From: Shewanella sp. SNU WT4
GTDB lineage: Bacteria > Pseudomonadota > Gammaproteobacteria > Enterobacterales > Shewanellaceae
Length of the DNA stretch: 64,000 nt
Assembly: GCF_006494715.1 (NCBI RefSeq)
Contig: NZ_CP041151.1
Coordinates: forward strand, 1,178,001-1,242,000
Direction: 5' to 3'
The notes beneath the pieces were generated by a model. The model did not search any database and was not told where the DNA came from. It saw only the letters and a program-made list of their open reading frames with translations. Below, piece after piece: positions 16,337 through 26,773 of the stretch; position 1 is the stretch's first letter, and each line of letters starts with the position of its first letter. The position numbers were made by a program, and so were the translations under genes.

Positions 16337-19192
16337 TTAGATCTGACTTAACTGACGCTGCTGCTCTTTGAATTTCTCGATGTCGCGGGAGAATTCAGCA
16401 AGCTTGGCACGCTCTTTTTCAATTACCGCGGCAGGCGCTTTAGCAACAAAGCCTTCGTTGCTGAGTTTGCCTTCGATGCGACCGGCTTCTTGCGCCAGTT
16501 TTTCGATTTGCTTATCTATACGCGCCATTTCGGCGGCTACATCGATTAAGCCTGCCATTGGAATTAACAGCTCCATCTCACCCACTAACTGAGTGGTAGA
16601 CATCGGGGCTGTGTCATCGCTAGCTAAAATCGTCATAGACTCAAGGCGAGCCAATGAGGTCAAGAAGGTTTGGTTAGCTTCAATGCGCGCCTTATCTTCG
16701 GCGCTAACACCGCGCAGCAGGGCATTTAATGGCTTAGATGGGGCAATGTTTAATTCAGCGCGAATGTTACGCACAGCAATAATCATTTGCTTAACCCATT
16801 CAAGGTCAGCCATAGCCGTGTCATCCACTTGAGCGGCTTGATACTCAGGGAATGGCATCAGCATCAAGGTATCACCTGTGACGCCAGCTAATGGCTTCAC
16901 GCGGTTCCAAATGGTTTCAGTGATGTAAGGCATGATAGGGTGCATCAAGCGCTGCATCTGCTCTAGTACTGTCACTAAGGTGTGACGAGTACCGCGCTGC
17001 TCTGCTTCACTACCGTTTTGCAGTACTGGCTTAGTTAATTCTAAGTACCAATCACAGAACTGGTTCCAAGTGAATTCATACAAGGTATTTGCCGCTAAAT
17101 CGAAGCGGTAAGCTGCCATGTGATCATCAAAGGTTTTCACGGTTTGATTGAATAAACCTATGATCCAGCGGTCTGCCAGTGACAGGCTCATCTCGCCGCC
17201 TTGCTGACCACAATCTTGATCTTCAGTGTTCATCAACACAAAGCGTGAAGCGTTCCATAACTTGTTACAGAAGCTGCGATAACCGTCTAATCGCTTCATG
17301 TCCCAGTTAATGTCACGGCCAGTTGACGCCATCGCGGCTAAGGTAAAGCGCAGGGCATCAGTACCATGAGCTTCAATTCCTTCGCTGAACTCTTTGCGGG
17401 TGCTCTTTTCAATCTTAGCGGCCAGTTGTGGCTGCATCATATTGCCAGTGCGCTTTTCCACTAAAGTTTCAAGGTCGATACCATCAATCATGTCTAATGG
17501 GTCAAGGACGTTACCTTTTGACTTAGACATCTTGTTACCGGCTTCATCACGAATAAGGCCAGTTACGTACACGGTTTTAAACGGTACTTGTGGCTTACCA
17601 TCTTCATCTTTGATGAAGTGCATGGTCATCATGATCATGCGGGCAACCCAGAAGAAAATGATGTCAAAACCAGTCACTAACACGTCAGTTGGGTGGAAGG
17701 TTTTTAAATCTTCTAAGTTATCTGGCCAACCTAAGGTTGAGAAAGTCCACAAGGCTGATGAGAACCAAGTATCCAGTACGTCATCGTCTTGGCGCAGAAC
17801 TACTGAGTCCGCTAACTTGTGCTTAGCGCGCACTTCATCTTCAGTGCGACCTACATATACTTTACCAGCTTCGTCATACCAAGCTGGAATGCGGTGTCCC
17901 CACCACAATTGGCGCGAGATACACCAGTCTTGAATGTCACGCATCCACGAGAAGTACATGTTTTCGTACTGCTGTGGCACAAACTTGATATCACCATTTT
18001 CAACGGCTTCAATGGCAGTTTTTGCCATAGGTGCCACGGCGACATACCACTGGTCGGTAAGCATAGGCTCAATGACCACGCCTGAGCGATCGCCATAAGG
18101 CACTTTCAAGGCGTGTGGTGCAATTTTCTCAAGCAGACCTAAACGCTCAAATTCAGCGACGATAGCATCGCGGGCTTTAAAGCGGTCTAGACCGACAAAG
18201 CTTTCTGGCAAGTTAACTTGCAGCTCTTTGTTGATGGTACCGTCTGAGTTTACGACTTCAGCCGTTGCGCGAATGGCGGCATCTAAAGTTAAGATGTTGA
18301 ACATTGGCAGGTTATGACGCTTACCAACTTCATAGTCGTTAAAGTCATGAGCAGGGGTTATCTTTACGCAACCAGTACCAAAGGCCATGTCGACATAATC
18401 ATCGGCCACAATTGGAATTAAACGGTTAACGATTGGCAGCAATACAAATTGGCCAACCAGCGCTTGATAACGCTCATCATCAGGATGAACAGCCACTGCG
18501 CTGTCACCTAACATGGTTTCAGGACGGGTAGTGGCGACTTCTAAATAATCTTTACCATCGGCAGTTAAAGCGCCATTGGCCAGCGGGAAGCGCAAGTGCC
18601 ACATGTGGCCTTGTTTTTCTTTGTTTTCCACTTCCAGATCAGAAATTGCGGTATGCAGCTTTGGATCCCAGTTAACTAGGCGCTTACCACGGTAAATTAA
18701 GTCATCTTCGTACAGGCGTACGAACACTTCTTGCACGGCTTTTGACAAGCCAGCATCCATAGTAAAACGTTCACGATCCCAATCCACAGACGCGCCCATA
18801 CGGCGTAACTGCTTAGTAATGGTGCCGCCAGACTGTTCTTTCCACTCCCACACTTTATCCATAAAGGCATCGCGACCTAAGTCATGGCGATTTTTTCCTT
18901 CTTCGGCTTCAAGCTTACGCTCAACCAGCATTTGGGTAGCGATACCCGCATGGTCAGTACCAACCTGCCATAAGGTATTCTTACCTTTCATACGCTGATA
19001 GCGGATTAAGGTATCCATAATGGTGTCTTGGAACGCATGACCCATGTGCAAGCTGCCCGTCACATTCGGTGGCGGGATCATGATGCAATAGTTGCCTTGG
19101 GACTCATCACCGTGGGGCTTGAAGTAACCTTGCTCTTCCCAATTTTGGTAGAGCGCCTGTTCAATGGACTGCGGATTGTATGTCTTTTCCAT
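16337..19192 (-). CDS. valS: Valyl-tRNA synthetase
   Basis: Class I synthetase that charges tRNA-Val. 951 residues, the E. coli length. HIGH motif in [14 protein letters not shown] (about residue 40), editing (CP1) domain with [24 protein letters not shown] motif in [17 protein letters not shown], anticodon-binding domain, and a C-terminal coiled coil rich in Lys, Glu and Ala. Third gene of the conserved pepA-holC-valS order, 15 bp after holC. Confidence 0.99.
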   Translation of the reverse strand: MEKTYNPQSIEQALYQNWEEQGYFKPHGDESQGNYCIMIPPPNVTGSLHMGHAFQDTIMDTLIRYQRMKGKNTLWQVGTDHAGIATQMLVERKLEAEEGKNRHDLGRDAFMDKVWEWKEQSGGTITKQLRRMGASVDWDRERFTMDAGLSKAVQEVFVRLYEDDLIYRGKRLVNWDPKLHTAISDLEVENKEKQGHMWHLRFPLANGALTADGKDYLEVATTRPETMLGDSAVAVHPDDERYQALVGQFVLLPIVNRLIPIVADDYVDMAFGTGCVKITPAHDFNDYEVGKRHNLPMFNILTLDAAIRATAEVVNSDGTINKELQVNLPESFVGLDRFKARDAIVAEFERLGLLEKIAPHALKVPYGDRSGVVIEPMLTDQWYVAVAPMAKTAIEAVENGDIKFVPQQYENMYFSWMRDIQDWCISRQLWWGHRIPAWYDEAGKVYVGRTEDEVRAKHKLADSVVLRQDDDVLDTWFSSALWTFSTLGWPDNLEDLKTFHPTDVLVTGFDIIFFWVARMIMMTMHFIKDEDGKPQVPFKTVYVTGLIRDEAGNKMSKSKGNVLDPLDMIDGIDLETLVEKRTGNMMQPQLAAKIEKSTRKEFSEGIEAHGTDALRFTLAAMASTGRDINWDMKRLDGYRSFCNKLWNASRFVLMNTEDQDCGQQGGEMSLSLADRWIIGLFNQTVKTFDDHMAAYRFDLAANTLYEFTWNQFCDWYLELTKPVLQNGSEAEQRGTRHTLVTVLEQMQRLMHPIMPYITETIWNRVKPLAGVTGDTLMLMPFPEYQAAQVDDTAMADLEWVKQMIIAVRNIRAELNIAPSKPLNALLRGVSAEDKARIEANQTFLTSLARLESMTILASDDTAPMSTTQLVGEMELLIPMAGLIDVAAEMARIDKQIEKLAQEAGRIEGKLSNEGFVAKAPAAVIEKERAKLAEFSRDIEKFKEQQRQLSQI

Positions 19193-19207
19193 GGGAATTA
19201 TATATTC

Positions 19208-19672
19208 TCAATCTAAATCAAGTGGATGCGTTGCTAGGTCTTGAGTGTCAAGGGTGATACCAAGCTGGCGATATTGCTTATAGCGTTCACGAGCTATGGC
19301 CTTCATGGCATTGTCACTGGCAACAAAATCGATAATCTGGCTAAAGTTTACCGCAAATGAGGGGCATAGGTCTGCAAGATTAATCAGAAGATGGCGACTT
19401 TTATTCGGGCCTAATCGGTCAAAACCAATTTCAACGGGAGCACCATTGTGTGGGCCTTCACCTTTAAGGTTGTGCGGCACAAACGAGTTGGGCTCAAATT
19501 GCCACAGTAACTCATCGATAGCAAAGGCTTGCGCCTGATCTTGGCAATGAATATACACGGCTTGTTGATGGCGATAATAGTGCTCTGCCAGTTGGCAAAC
19601 TTTGTGGTGCAACTCTTCAATGGCGCTACGTTGCTCATTACTTGGCAGGAGGTAAAAAATTGCCTGGCTCAT
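19208..19672 (-). CDS. holC: DNA polymerase III chi subunit
   Basis: 154 residues. Chi links the clamp loader to SSB. The N-terminus MSQAIFYLLPSNE, the middle AFAIDELLWQFEPNSFVPHNL and the C-terminal NLADLCPSFAVNFSQIIDFV are typical. The start at 19672 follows AGGCGA; the longer frame to 19729 is not supported. Gene order with valS confirms the call. Confidence 0.93.
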   Translation of the reverse strand: MSQAIFYLLPSNEQRSAIEELHHKVCQLAEHYYRHQQAVYIHCQDQAQAFAIDELLWQFEPNSFVPHNLKGEGPHNGAPVEIGFDRLGPNKSRHLLINLADLCPSFAVNFSQIIDFVASDNAMKAIARERYKQYRQLGITLDTQDLATHPLDLD

Positions 19673-19844
19673 GGCTATGTCGCCTCTATAAGTTGCCGGT
19701 AAAGGCGAGATTCTACACCTTTTAGGCAAAGGTTGAAAATATGGGGGCTTTAGTCAGTTTTTGCCAAGACTAAACCGTTAGTGGGTAGGGCAAATAAGCC
19801 AATGCCGTTGGGATTAACATCAGCTTGAATCAAACAACAGCCAA

Positions 19845-19871
19845 TAAAAAGCGAAGCCTGAGCTTCGCTTT
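19845..19871 (-). terminator. Intrinsic terminator after pepA
   Basis: AAAGCGAAGC and GCTTCGCTTT pair over a 4-nt loop, followed on the minus strand by a T-run, so pepA and holC are at least partly separate transcripts. Confidence 0.8.
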
Positions 19872-19931
19872 ACAGTTACCGCTATCTAGCAGCAACTGGC
19901 ATTTTGACATAGTGCCAGAGTGACCAAATGA

Positions 19932-21440
19932 TTACTCGTCGCTGCCGCTGCCAACGCGGTTTAATACAAACTGAGTTAAAATCGGCACTGGGCGGCCAGT
20001 GGAGCCTTTATTCGCGCCGCTGTTCCAAGCGGTACCTGCCACATCTAAATGTGCCCAGTGATATTTCTTGGTAAAGCGCGCCAAGAAACAAGCGGCGGTA
20101 ATAGCGCCGGCTGGACGACCACCTAAGTTAGTCATGTCGGCAAATGGGCTCTCAAGCATATCTTGATACTCATCCCACAATGGCATGCGCCATGCTCTAT
20201 CACCACTTTGCTCGCCAGCATTTAATAGCTCGTGCGCTAATGGGTTGTGACCTGCAAATAAGCCAGATGCGTGCTTACCTAAGGCGATAACGCAAGCGCC
20301 GGTTAAGGTGGCGGTATCAATCACCACTTCTGGGTCAAAACGCTCAACATAAGTGAGAACGTCACATAAGACCAAGCGGCCTTCAGCGTCGGTATTTAAT
20401 ACCTCAACGGTTTGACCTGACATAGTGGTTAAAATGTCACCTGGGCGATAAGCATTGCCCGATGGCATGTTTTCACAGCCCGCTAAAATGGCAGTGACAT
20501 TAATCGGCAGTTTCAGCTCACAAATGGCTTTCATGGTGCCAATCACGCCAGCGGCGCCGCCCATGTCATATTTCATTTCATCCATGGCTTCGCCAGGCTT
20601 GAGTGAAATACCACCTGAGTCAAAGGTTAAGCCTTTGCCGACCAGCACTATGGGCTTGTCGTTAACATTTAAAGCGCCTTGATACTTCATCACTGTCATG
20701 ATGGATTCATTAGCGCTGCCACGACCTACGGCTAAATAAGCATTCATGCCAAGGTTGGCCATTTGCTCTTCACCCACAGTAGTCACAATTAATTGACTAT
20801 ATTGCTCAGCCATTTGGCGAGCTTGTGAGGCAAGATACGCAGGGTTACAAATATTCGGCGGCATGTTGGCCACGTCACGACATAAATGCATACCGGCAGA
20901 AATGGCATTGCCATGTTCAATTGCGCGCTCACCGACGGTTAATTCACGGCGGGTAGGGACGTTGAACACTAGCTTGCGCAGTGGACGGCGATGTTCGCCT
21001 TTGCGAGTTTTGAGCGCATCAAAGGTATAAAGGCTGTTATTGGTGGTTTCAACCGCTTGGCGAACCTTCCAATAAGTGTCACGGCCTTTAACATGTAATT
21101 CGGTTAAGAAACAAACCGCTTCCATCGAGCCGGTTTCATTTAAGGTATTGATAGTCTTTGCGATGATTTGCTTGTATTGACGCTCATCCAGCTCACGTTC
21201 CTTACCGCAACCTACCAGTAAAACACGCTCACTGAGGACGTTAGGTACATGATGCAGCAATAAAATTTGGCCAGGTTTACCTTCAAGATCGCCTCGACGC
21301 AGTAAGTTAGATATGTATCCTTCGCTAATCTTATCCAGCTGCTCGGCGATACCCGACAATCGGCGGGGTTCATAAACACCAACAACGATACAAGCTGACC
21401 GTTGTTTTTCTGGGCTGCCGCTCTTTACACTAAACTCCAT
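19932..21440 (-). CDS. pepA: Cytosol leucyl aminopeptidase PepA (M17)
   Basis: Hexameric zinc/manganese aminopeptidase; in E. coli it also acts as a DNA-bending accessory factor (XerA). 502 residues. Catalytic and metal residues are in [13 protein letters not shown], the Met-Lys-Tyr-Asp segment and the hallmark [11 protein letters not shown] at 21440 has AGGAG 5 bp upstream, so it is preferred over the longer frame. Divergent from lptF, as in E. coli. Confidence 0.98.
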   Translation of the reverse strand: MEFSVKSGSPEKQRSACIVVGVYEPRRLSGIAEQLDKISEGYISNLLRRGDLEGKPGQILLLHHVPNVLSERVLLVGCGKERELDERQYKQIIAKTINTLNETGSMEAVCFLTELHVKGRDTYWKVRQAVETTNNSLYTFDALKTRKGEHRRPLRKLVFNVPTRRELTVGERAIEHGNAISAGMHLCRDVANMPPNICNPAYLASQARQMAEQYSQLIVTTVGEEQMANLGMNAYLAVGRGSANESIMTVMKYQGALNVNDKPIVLVGKGLTFDSGGISLKPGEAMDEMKYDMGGAAGVIGTMKAICELKLPINVTAILAGCENMPSGNAYRPGDILTTMSGQTVEVLNTDAEGRLVLCDVLTYVERFDPEVVIDTATLTGACVIALGKHASGLFAGHNPLAHELLNAGEQSGDRAWRMPLWDEYQDMLESPFADMTNLGGRPAGAITAACFLARFTKKYHWAHLDVAGTAWNSGANKGSTGRPVPILTQFVLNRVGSGSDE

Positions 21441-21801
21441 GAGCACTCCTAGATTCTTAAAGACAAATTTTTTTATTTATTGGATAATGCCGCCTTATGC
21501 CAAAAATTAGGCGCTAGCGGTTGGCTGTACACAGTTAAGCTAAATATCACTGACCGAGCGTTTTTGTATTGAACAACAGCACTCTACCTTTTGTAGTGAT
21601 GGTGTTTGTTGTACGACACTGCTAGGCTGATAACAGGTTGAATTGTCGCTTTGCTTAGGATTCAACTTTACGCGCCAAATGAAGCTAGATTGCGGCTTCG
21701 TTACCATTGCAGCTGGTCAGAAAACTATCAAAAGTAGACAGTCTACATGAAAGTTTAGCTGATACCAGTAAAAAGATAAGTTTAAACACCGGATCCTGCC
21801 T
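21441..21801. promoter_or_regulatory. Divergent pepA / lptFG promoter region
   Basis: 360 bp without a gene. A perfect palindrome GTAGACAGTCTAC sits at 21734-21746, about 55 bp before the lptF start, a possible operator. No other motif was recognised. Confidence 0.5.
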
Positions 21802-22914
21802 GTGATTGTATTTAGATATCTGATTCGAGAAGTTTTAAAGGCGCAAATTGCGGTACTGTCTGTCCTATTGACTATCTTTATTAGCCAACATTTTGTGCGA
21901 GTCTTGGCTGATGCCTCTGATGGTGAATTTCCAGCATCATTAGTCATGACGTTACTGGCACTTAATCTACCCAATTTAGCCGTTTTACTCCTGCCATTAA
22001 GTCTCTTTTTGGGGATATTGCTCGCTCATGGGCGCATGTACGCCGAAAATGAGATGGTGGTATTCCACGGGGTTGGTGTGAGTGAATGGTATGTCACCCG
22101 CGTCACTTTATTGCTCGCTATTGCCAACATGTTTGTGACTGGCTACTTATCCTTATACGTTAATCCTTGGGCTGAAGAGCAGCAAAACCAAGTGATGGAG
22201 CAAGCGCAAGCGGAAGCCGGATTAGCCGCCTTAGTTCAAGGCCGTTTTCAGACCAGCCCAGATGGCCGCGCCGTGTTATTTGTCGAAGGCATAGGCAAAG
22301 ATAATATTTTAAGTAATGTGTTTGTGGCGCAGCTGCCAGACCCTAAGAGTGAATCAGGATTTACCGATTTAGTTGTGGCAGCGGGCGGGCGCGTGGTTGA
22401 AGAAGCCTCGGGTCGCCAAACCTTAAAATTAGATGGCGGCACCCGTTATCAAATCCCGAATAAAGAAGCCGATTACCAAATTATTAATTTTGGTGGGTAC
22501 GGCATGCAGATTAAAGAGCAAGAAGTGGATCAGCGCCGCCGTAAAATGTCGGCATTACCAGTATCGCAACTGTTAGCGTTAAACACGCCTGATGCCATTG
22601 CTGAGTTTAACTGGCGTTTAGCGATTCCGATTTCGATCCCGCTACTGACTTTGATTGCCGTGCCTCTGGCGCGAGTCAATGTTCGCCAAGGCAAGTTTGC
22701 TAAGATGTTCCCAGCAATTTTGTTGTACTTAGGCTATTTTGGCTTAATGGTGGCGGGGCGCAAAGCCCTTGAAGATGAAGTGATACCTGCGTATCTCGGC
22801 ATGTGGTGGATTCATCTATCGGCCTTGTTGTTAGGATTAATGTTGCTAGGTAAAGAAAGAACCTTGGGGATTAAGCTGATTAATAGCTTTAAGCGTAAGA
22901 AGGTGGCTTCATGA
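21802..22914 (+). CDS. lptF: LPS export ABC transporter permease LptF
   Basis: Half of the LptF-LptG permease that, with the LptB ATPase and LptC, extracts lipopolysaccharide from the inner membrane. 370 residues: N-terminal MIVFRYLIREVLKAQ coupling segment, three membrane helices, a periplasmic jellyroll-like domain (about 130-260), then three more helices. Start is a GTG at 21802. Stop overlaps the lptG ATG by 4 bp. Confidence 0.97.
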   Translation: MIVFRYLIREVLKAQIAVLSVLLTIFISQHFVRVLADASDGEFPASLVMTLLALNLPNLAVLLLPLSLFLGILLAHGRMYAENEMVVFHGVGVSEWYVTRVTLLLAIANMFVTGYLSLYVNPWAEEQQNQVMEQAQAEAGLAALVQGRFQTSPDGRAVLFVEGIGKDNILSNVFVAQLPDPKSESGFTDLVVAAGGRVVEEASGRQTLKLDGGTRYQIPNKEADYQIINFGGYGMQIKEQEVDQRRRKMSALPVSQLLALNTPDAIAEFNWRLAIPISIPLLTLIAVPLARVNVRQGKFAKMFPAILLYLGYFGLMVAGRKALEDEVIPAYLGMWWIHLSALLLGLMLLGKERTLGIKLINSFKRKKVAS

Positions 22915-23969
22915 AGATTTTAGATCTTTATATTGCCCGCGTTATCTTAAGTACCTCGGCTTTATGCCTGCTGGTGCTAACGGGTTTGTCCGGCATTATT
23001 AAATGGGTGGATCAGCTCAGAAACGTCGGTAAAGGCGCTTATAGCATGATGGATGCTGGCATCTATGTTCTGTTTATGGTGCCAAGTGATATTGAGATGT
23101 TTTTCCCTATGGCGGTGCTGCTCGGCGCCTTGATTGGCATGGGAATGCTGGCATCAAACTCTGAGCTAGTAGTCATGCAAGCATCAGGTCTGTCGCGATT
23201 GCAAATCACTATGTCAGCCATGAAAACTGCGGTGCCATTAATGCTGCTAGTGATGGCGCTAGGTGAGTGGGTAGCGCCTGTTGCTGAGCAAAATGCCAAT
23301 GATTTAAAAACTAGCCAAATTTCAGGTGGCAGCTTAATTAAATCCCACCGCGGCATTTGGGCTAAAGATGGTGATTTCTTTGTTAACATAGGTGAAATTA
23401 AGCAATTAGATCATTTAGCTAACGTCACCTTGTATCGTTTCGATGCTAATCAAGAGTTGTCACAAGTCATTCGCGCTAAAGAAGCTGTGTTTGATAAGCA
23501 CCAATGGCAAATGACAGGTGTGAGTGAAACCCAAGTATCACAAGATAAGATTAATCAGTTTGAGCTTGCCAGTAAGCCATGGTCATCGACCTTGACCCCA
23601 GATAAACTCAGTGTAGTGTCAGTAAAACCTGAGGCGTTATCGATTTCTGGCTTAGTGGATTATCTCGATTATTTAAAGATTAACCATCAAGACCCAAGTC
23701 GTTATGAGTTGGCGTTATGGCGCAAGATCATGCAGCCAGTGACTATCGCTGTGATGATGTTAGTGGCCTTGTCATTTGTGTTTGGGCCATTGCGTACTGT
23801 GACTATGGGCGCGCGCGTGCTGCTTGGGGTGGTGGCTGGTTTTAGTTTCTATATCAGTAACGAAATATTTGGGCCTATGAGCTTGGTTTACAACATGCCA
23901 GCTATGGTTGGTGCTATGGCGCCGAGCTTGCTGTTTACCTGCATTGCGTTCTACTTTATCCGCCGCTAA
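22911..23969 (+). CDS. lptG: LPS export ABC transporter permease LptG
   Basis: Partner permease of LptF. 352 residues with the same six-helix plus periplasmic-domain plan (MKILDLYIARVILSTSALC at the start; MMLVALSFVFGPLRTVTMGARVLLGV in the C-terminal half). ATGA overlap with lptF indicates translational coupling. An IS4-family element begins 60 bp after the stop and has displaced any native terminator. Confidence 0.97.
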   Translation: MKILDLYIARVILSTSALCLLVLTGLSGIIKWVDQLRNVGKGAYSMMDAGIYVLFMVPSDIEMFFPMAVLLGALIGMGMLASNSELVVMQASGLSRLQITMSAMKTAVPLMLLVMALGEWVAPVAEQNANDLKTSQISGGSLIKSHRGIWAKDGDFFVNIGEIKQLDHLANVTLYRFDANQELSQVIRAKEAVFDKHQWQMTGVSETQVSQDKINQFELASKPWSSTLTPDKLSVVSVKPEALSISGLVDYLDYLKINHQDPSRYELALWRKIMQPVTIAVMMLVALSFVFGPLRTVTMGARVLLGVVAGFSFYISNEIFGPMSLVYNMPAMVGAMAPSLLFTCIAFYFIRR

Positions 23970-24029
23970 TGTGGTGGTTAAAACATCTGCTGATTGCTAG
24001 TAAGGTTATAAATAGCGCACTTAACTAAT
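23970..24029. repeat. Left copy of diverged direct repeat flanking the IS4 element
   Basis: Shares TGTGGTGG, TGATTGC and ACTTAACTAAT, in order and at similar spacing, with 25486-25541. The left copy ends exactly at the left IS tip. Confidence 0.5.
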
Positions 24030-24097
24030 AAAAAAGGTACTCATGTGAGTTAATGCCGATCGTTTTAAGTAGTTGAACGATCTTTCAAGGGCTCCAT

Positions 24098-24132
24098 AAT
24101 CAGCCGCAACCTAAGTTGCAGCTGATTTTTTT
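24098..24132 (+). terminator. Terminator-like hairpin directly before the IS4 transposase start
   Basis: AATCAGC-CGCAAC and GTTGC-A-GCTGATT pair over CTAA, followed by T5 that abuts the ATG at 24133. It would stop read-through from lptG and leaves no ribosome binding site. Confidence 0.75.
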
Positions 24133-25452
24133 ATGTCTGAATTTTCTAAAGAGCTACTCGTTACCGCTGAATTTTTCCAAGCGCAAGATATTGATGTATT
24201 CGCCAAACATGTTCCCATGGATTGGGTGGCTGAGGCTGTGCAACAAACTGGCAGGGCCTCGCTTCGAACCCGCCGTTTCCCTGCAGAGCAAGCTGTTTGG
24301 TTGGTTCTAGGCATTGGTTTGATGCGTAACCGCTCGATTCAGCAAGTCTGTGATACGCTCTCACTGGCATTTCCCGACTCCAAGGGGGAGCTCCCGCCAC
24401 TGGCGACCAGTAGTATCATCAAAGCCAAAGAAAAGTTGGGTTCAGAGCCCATGCGTTATCTGTTCAAAACAACCGCTGCACAGTGGGAAACACAGTGCGA
24501 ATTTGATGAGATAGCGGGATTGAAATTGCTCAGTGTTGATGGGACGTATTTTAAGACGCATAACACTGAAGAAAACCATCACTTTGGCTTTGCACAAAGC
24601 ACGGCTTCTTTTCCCTCTGTGCTGGCGGTCACCTTAATGTCTACTCGTAGCCACTTACTTTCTGATGCGGCTTTCGGGCCTGTTACCCACAGTGAAATTC
24701 ACTATGCACAGCAATTGGTTGGCTCAGCTCCCGAGAATTCGCTCACGTTGTTTGACCGTGGGTTTATGTCTGCCGAATTGCTCATCAGCTGGCAAGGAAG
24801 CGGTGCAAACACCCATTGGTTAACCCCGATAAAGTCTAAGACCCGCTATCAAATTATCGAGTCATTCTCAGAGTATGACCATCTGGTTGAGATGCCGGTA
24901 TCACCCCAAGCTAAACAGCAAGCGCCTTATCTGGGGGAGAGCTGGCAAGCCCGCCTTATCCTTATTCCGTCACCCAAAGGTGATATCAAAGGGTTTATCA
25001 CGTCCTGCCTATGCCCCAACAGCTATCCAGTGAACGATTTACTCAAGGTGTATTGGCAGCGATGGGAGATAGAGAGGGGTTATGGTGAGCTAAAGCAATA
25101 TCAACTGGAAAATAAACCTGTCCTGCGCAGTAAGAAGAAGGATGGGGTGTATCAAGAATTATGGGGGATCTTAACGACCTACAATATTGTTCGGCTAGAG
25201 ATGGCCGCAATGGCAGTGCAGCATAAAGTTGAGCCACAGAGGATAAGTTTCATTAATGCTCTGTTTTTAATACAGGATGAGTTTGGTTGGAGTGACAGAG
25301 GGAGTCCGGGAGCGATCCCACAGCACTTAAAACGACTGAGGGAAAATGGCAAAAGGTTGATTTTACCCCCAAAGAGGAAGCGGCCCAGCTACCCGCGTGT
25401 GGTGCTAAAGAAAACAGTGAAATATCCAAGTAAAAATGCCACTCGATCTTAA
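24133..25452 (+). CDS. IS4-family DDE transposase
   Basis: 439 residues. DDE catalytic residues: Asp136 (LLSVDGTY), Asp208 (LTLFDRGF) and Glu314 within the IS4 Y-R-E-K signature Y307-x2-R310-x3-E314-x6-K321. Full length without frameshift, so probably active. No Shine-Dalgarno sequence is present because a terminator-like hairpin runs up to the start codon. The stop codon lies in the loop of a 10-bp hairpin (ATGCCACTCG/CGAGTGGCAT, 25436-25463). Confidence 0.95.
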   Translation: MSEFSKELLVTAEFFQAQDIDVFAKHVPMDWVAEAVQQTGRASLRTRRFPAEQAVWLVLGIGLMRNRSIQQVCDTLSLAFPDSKGELPPLATSSIIKAKEKLGSEPMRYLFKTTAAQWETQCEFDEIAGLKLLSVDGTYFKTHNTEENHHFGFAQSTASFPSVLAVTLMSTRSHLLSDAAFGPVTHSEIHYAQQLVGSAPENSLTLFDRGFMSAELLISWQGSGANTHWLTPIKSKTRYQIIESFSEYDHLVEMPVSPQAKQQAPYLGESWQARLILIPSPKGDIKGFITSCLCPNSYPVNDLLKVYWQRWEIERGYGELKQYQLENKPVLRSKKKDGVYQELWGILTTYNIVRLEMAAMAVQHKVEPQRISFINALFLIQDEFGWSDRGSPGAIPQHLKRLRENGKRLILPPKRKRPSYPRVVLKKTVKYPSKNATRS

Positions 25453-25485
25453 GCGAGTGGCATTACTCATGTGAGTACCTTTTTT

Positions 25486-25541
25486 TGTGGTGGCTTTCTA
25501 TGATTGCGGCACTAAAGCTATGTCTGTGCGACTTAACTAAT
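25486..25541. repeat. Right copy of diverged direct repeat flanking the IS4 element
   Basis: Begins exactly at the right IS tip with TGTGGTGG, followed by TGATTGC and ACTTAACTAAT as in 23970-24029. Confidence 0.5.
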
Positions 25542-25581
25542 GCCTAATCTAACGTCTAACTTAGCACGTAAACTATCGCCT

Positions 25582-26091
25582 TTAAGCGCCATGCCAGTTA
25601 CGCATTTGGTTAGCTTCTTTAGACAATACCACCACTTCTGAGCGGGTCATTTTATCTTGTAAGGCCAATTTGTCGGCGCTTAATAAGATCCACAGATTGC
25701 CTATGCCTAACAATGACCAGACCACCCGAGCAAACGCTGTGACTAAGCTTAAGGTCTGGCCATTAGGATGTTGCACTTTTAAACGCCAAGCGCGCATACC
25801 TAAGGTTTGGCCGCCTTTGCTCCAGAATAAGCTATAAAACAGGGCGATTATGATAGCCAGATACGCTTGATAGAGGTTATGAAATAGCGGCGTCTGGTTG
25901 AGTAAGTCAGCCATATGCTGGTGCTCGCCCATACTGATTAACCCGCTATTGACCACTAAGGTAAAAATACCAAAGCCTATGGCGCCAGAGAGCATATAGA
26001 CGGCTACCGCCAACAAAAGATCATAGCAACAAGCACCTAAACGCCGTAAAAAACCTGCGCGCGGGCAGTTGGCATGTTCCGGGGTTATCAT
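25582..26091 (-). CDS. RDD family membrane protein
   Basis: 169 residues. The RDD signature begins RAGFLRRLGACCYDLLL (Arg and Asp of the family name conserved), followed by membrane segments at about 25-50, 70-90 and a short third near 130, with WSKGGQTLGMRAWRLKV between, another conserved block. RDD proteins are thought to act in ion or small-molecule transport. AAGGA precedes the ATG. First of several minus-strand genes to 27283, possibly loosely co-transcribed. Confidence 0.88.
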   Translation of the reverse strand: MITPEHANCPRAGFLRRLGACCYDLLLAVAVYMLSGAIGFGIFTLVVNSGLISMGEHQHMADLLNQTPLFHNLYQAYLAIIIALFYSLFWSKGGQTLGMRAWRLKVQHPNGQTLSLVTAFARVVWSLLGIGNLWILLSADKLALQDKMTRSEVVVLSKEANQMRNWHGA

Positions 26092-26115
26092 AATTCGTCC
26101 TTGTGTTAATCAAGC

Positions 26116-26370
26116 TTATTCGAGTTCGTCTTCATCTCGTACTAAGTAGATGCGGCCAAATCCTAGGCGGGCAAATTCTTTATCACGAAAATCTCTTACA
26201 GCAGTATTGCCTTTAGAGGTCATGGCAATTTGCTGTTCCATCATCAAATGACGTTTCAAATCTATGCCTTCAGCAGCGGCGGCCGCTTCATGAGCATCAT
26301 GATATTTGTCATACGCAAAATTGATGCGTTTAGTGACACCTTTGTAGGTGTATGCAACTTGTCGTGCCAT
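26116..26370 (-). CDS. Small conserved protein, DUF2960-type
   Basis: 84 residues, soluble, rich in charged residues (MARQVAYTYKGVTKRINFAYDKYHDAHEAAAAAEGID...). The pattern fits DUF2960, a small family in Vibrio and Shewanella with no known function. AAGGA precedes the ATG; it sits 24 bp upstream of the RDD gene and 9 bp downstream of the DUF486 gene, so the three form a probable operon. Confidence 0.65.
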   Translation of the reverse strand: MARQVAYTYKGVTKRINFAYDKYHDAHEAAAAAEGIDLKRHLMMEQQIAMTSKGNTAVRDFRDKEFARLGFGRIYLVRDEDELE

Positions 26371-26379
26371 GGTGTTTCC

Positions 26380-26733
26380 TTAAAACTCACTGCGGAAAAT
26401 AAAATAAACGGCGCCAAGAATACACAGTCCAGCCCACAGGTAGTCGAGTTTGAGCGGTTCTTTCATATAGAAAAAGGCAAATGGCACAAACAGGCTGAGG
26501 GTGATGACTTCTTGCAGTATCTTAAGCTGGCCTAGATTCATCACAGTGTAACCTATCCTGTTGGCAGGTACCTGCAATAAATATTCAAACAGGGCAATTC
26601 CCCAGCTGACGAGGGCGGCAATAATCCACGGCTTGCTACTTAGGCTTTTTAAATGGCCGTACCAAGCAAAAGTCATAAACACATTGCTTAAACACAGTAA
26701 GCCTATGGTGATTAATGTCGGTGGTAAGGTCAT
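26380..26733 (-). CDS. DUF486 family small membrane protein (DMT superfamily)
   Basis: 117 residues, four hydrophobic segments. LLCLSNVFMTFAWYGHLK and QVPANRIGY...QLKILQEVITLSVFVPF-like blocks are typical of DUF486, a half-size drug/metabolite-transporter relative. Predicted inner membrane protein, substrate unknown. The spacing of 9 bp to the DUF2960-type gene suggests an operon. Confidence 0.88.
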   Translation of the reverse strand: MTLPPTLITIGLLCLSNVFMTFAWYGHLKSLSSKPWIIAALVSWGIALFEYLLQVPANRIGYTVMNLGQLKILQEVITLSLFVPFAFFYMKEPLKLDYLWAGLCILGAVYFIFRSEF

Positions 26734-26773
26734 AGGCTACTCGTTAATGGCTGCCAGTTTTTAGCAGCCAAGC

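Larger units (their letters stand above)
24030..25485 (+). mobile_element. IS4-family insertion sequence
   Basis: Imperfect terminal inverted repeats mark the ends: left AAAAAAGGTACTCA then TGTGAGTTAATGCC (24030-24057), right, read inward, AAAAAAGGTACTCA then CATGAGTAATGCC (25485 down to about 25459). The element is about 1456 bp and carries one transposase. No short target duplication abuts the ends; instead each side has a copy of a diverged segment of about 60 bp (23970-24029 and 25486-25541). Confidence 0.88.

Noticed and set aside
17394..17933. 179-codon frame antisense to valS
   Set aside because: Shadow of a strongly conserved gene; Ser/Arg-rich product typical of antisense frames.
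24019..25541. ACTTAACTAAT at both sides as the target duplication of the IS4 element
   Set aside because: The right copy is about 45 bp away from the terminal inverted repeat; it is better explained as part of a longer diverged flanking repeat.
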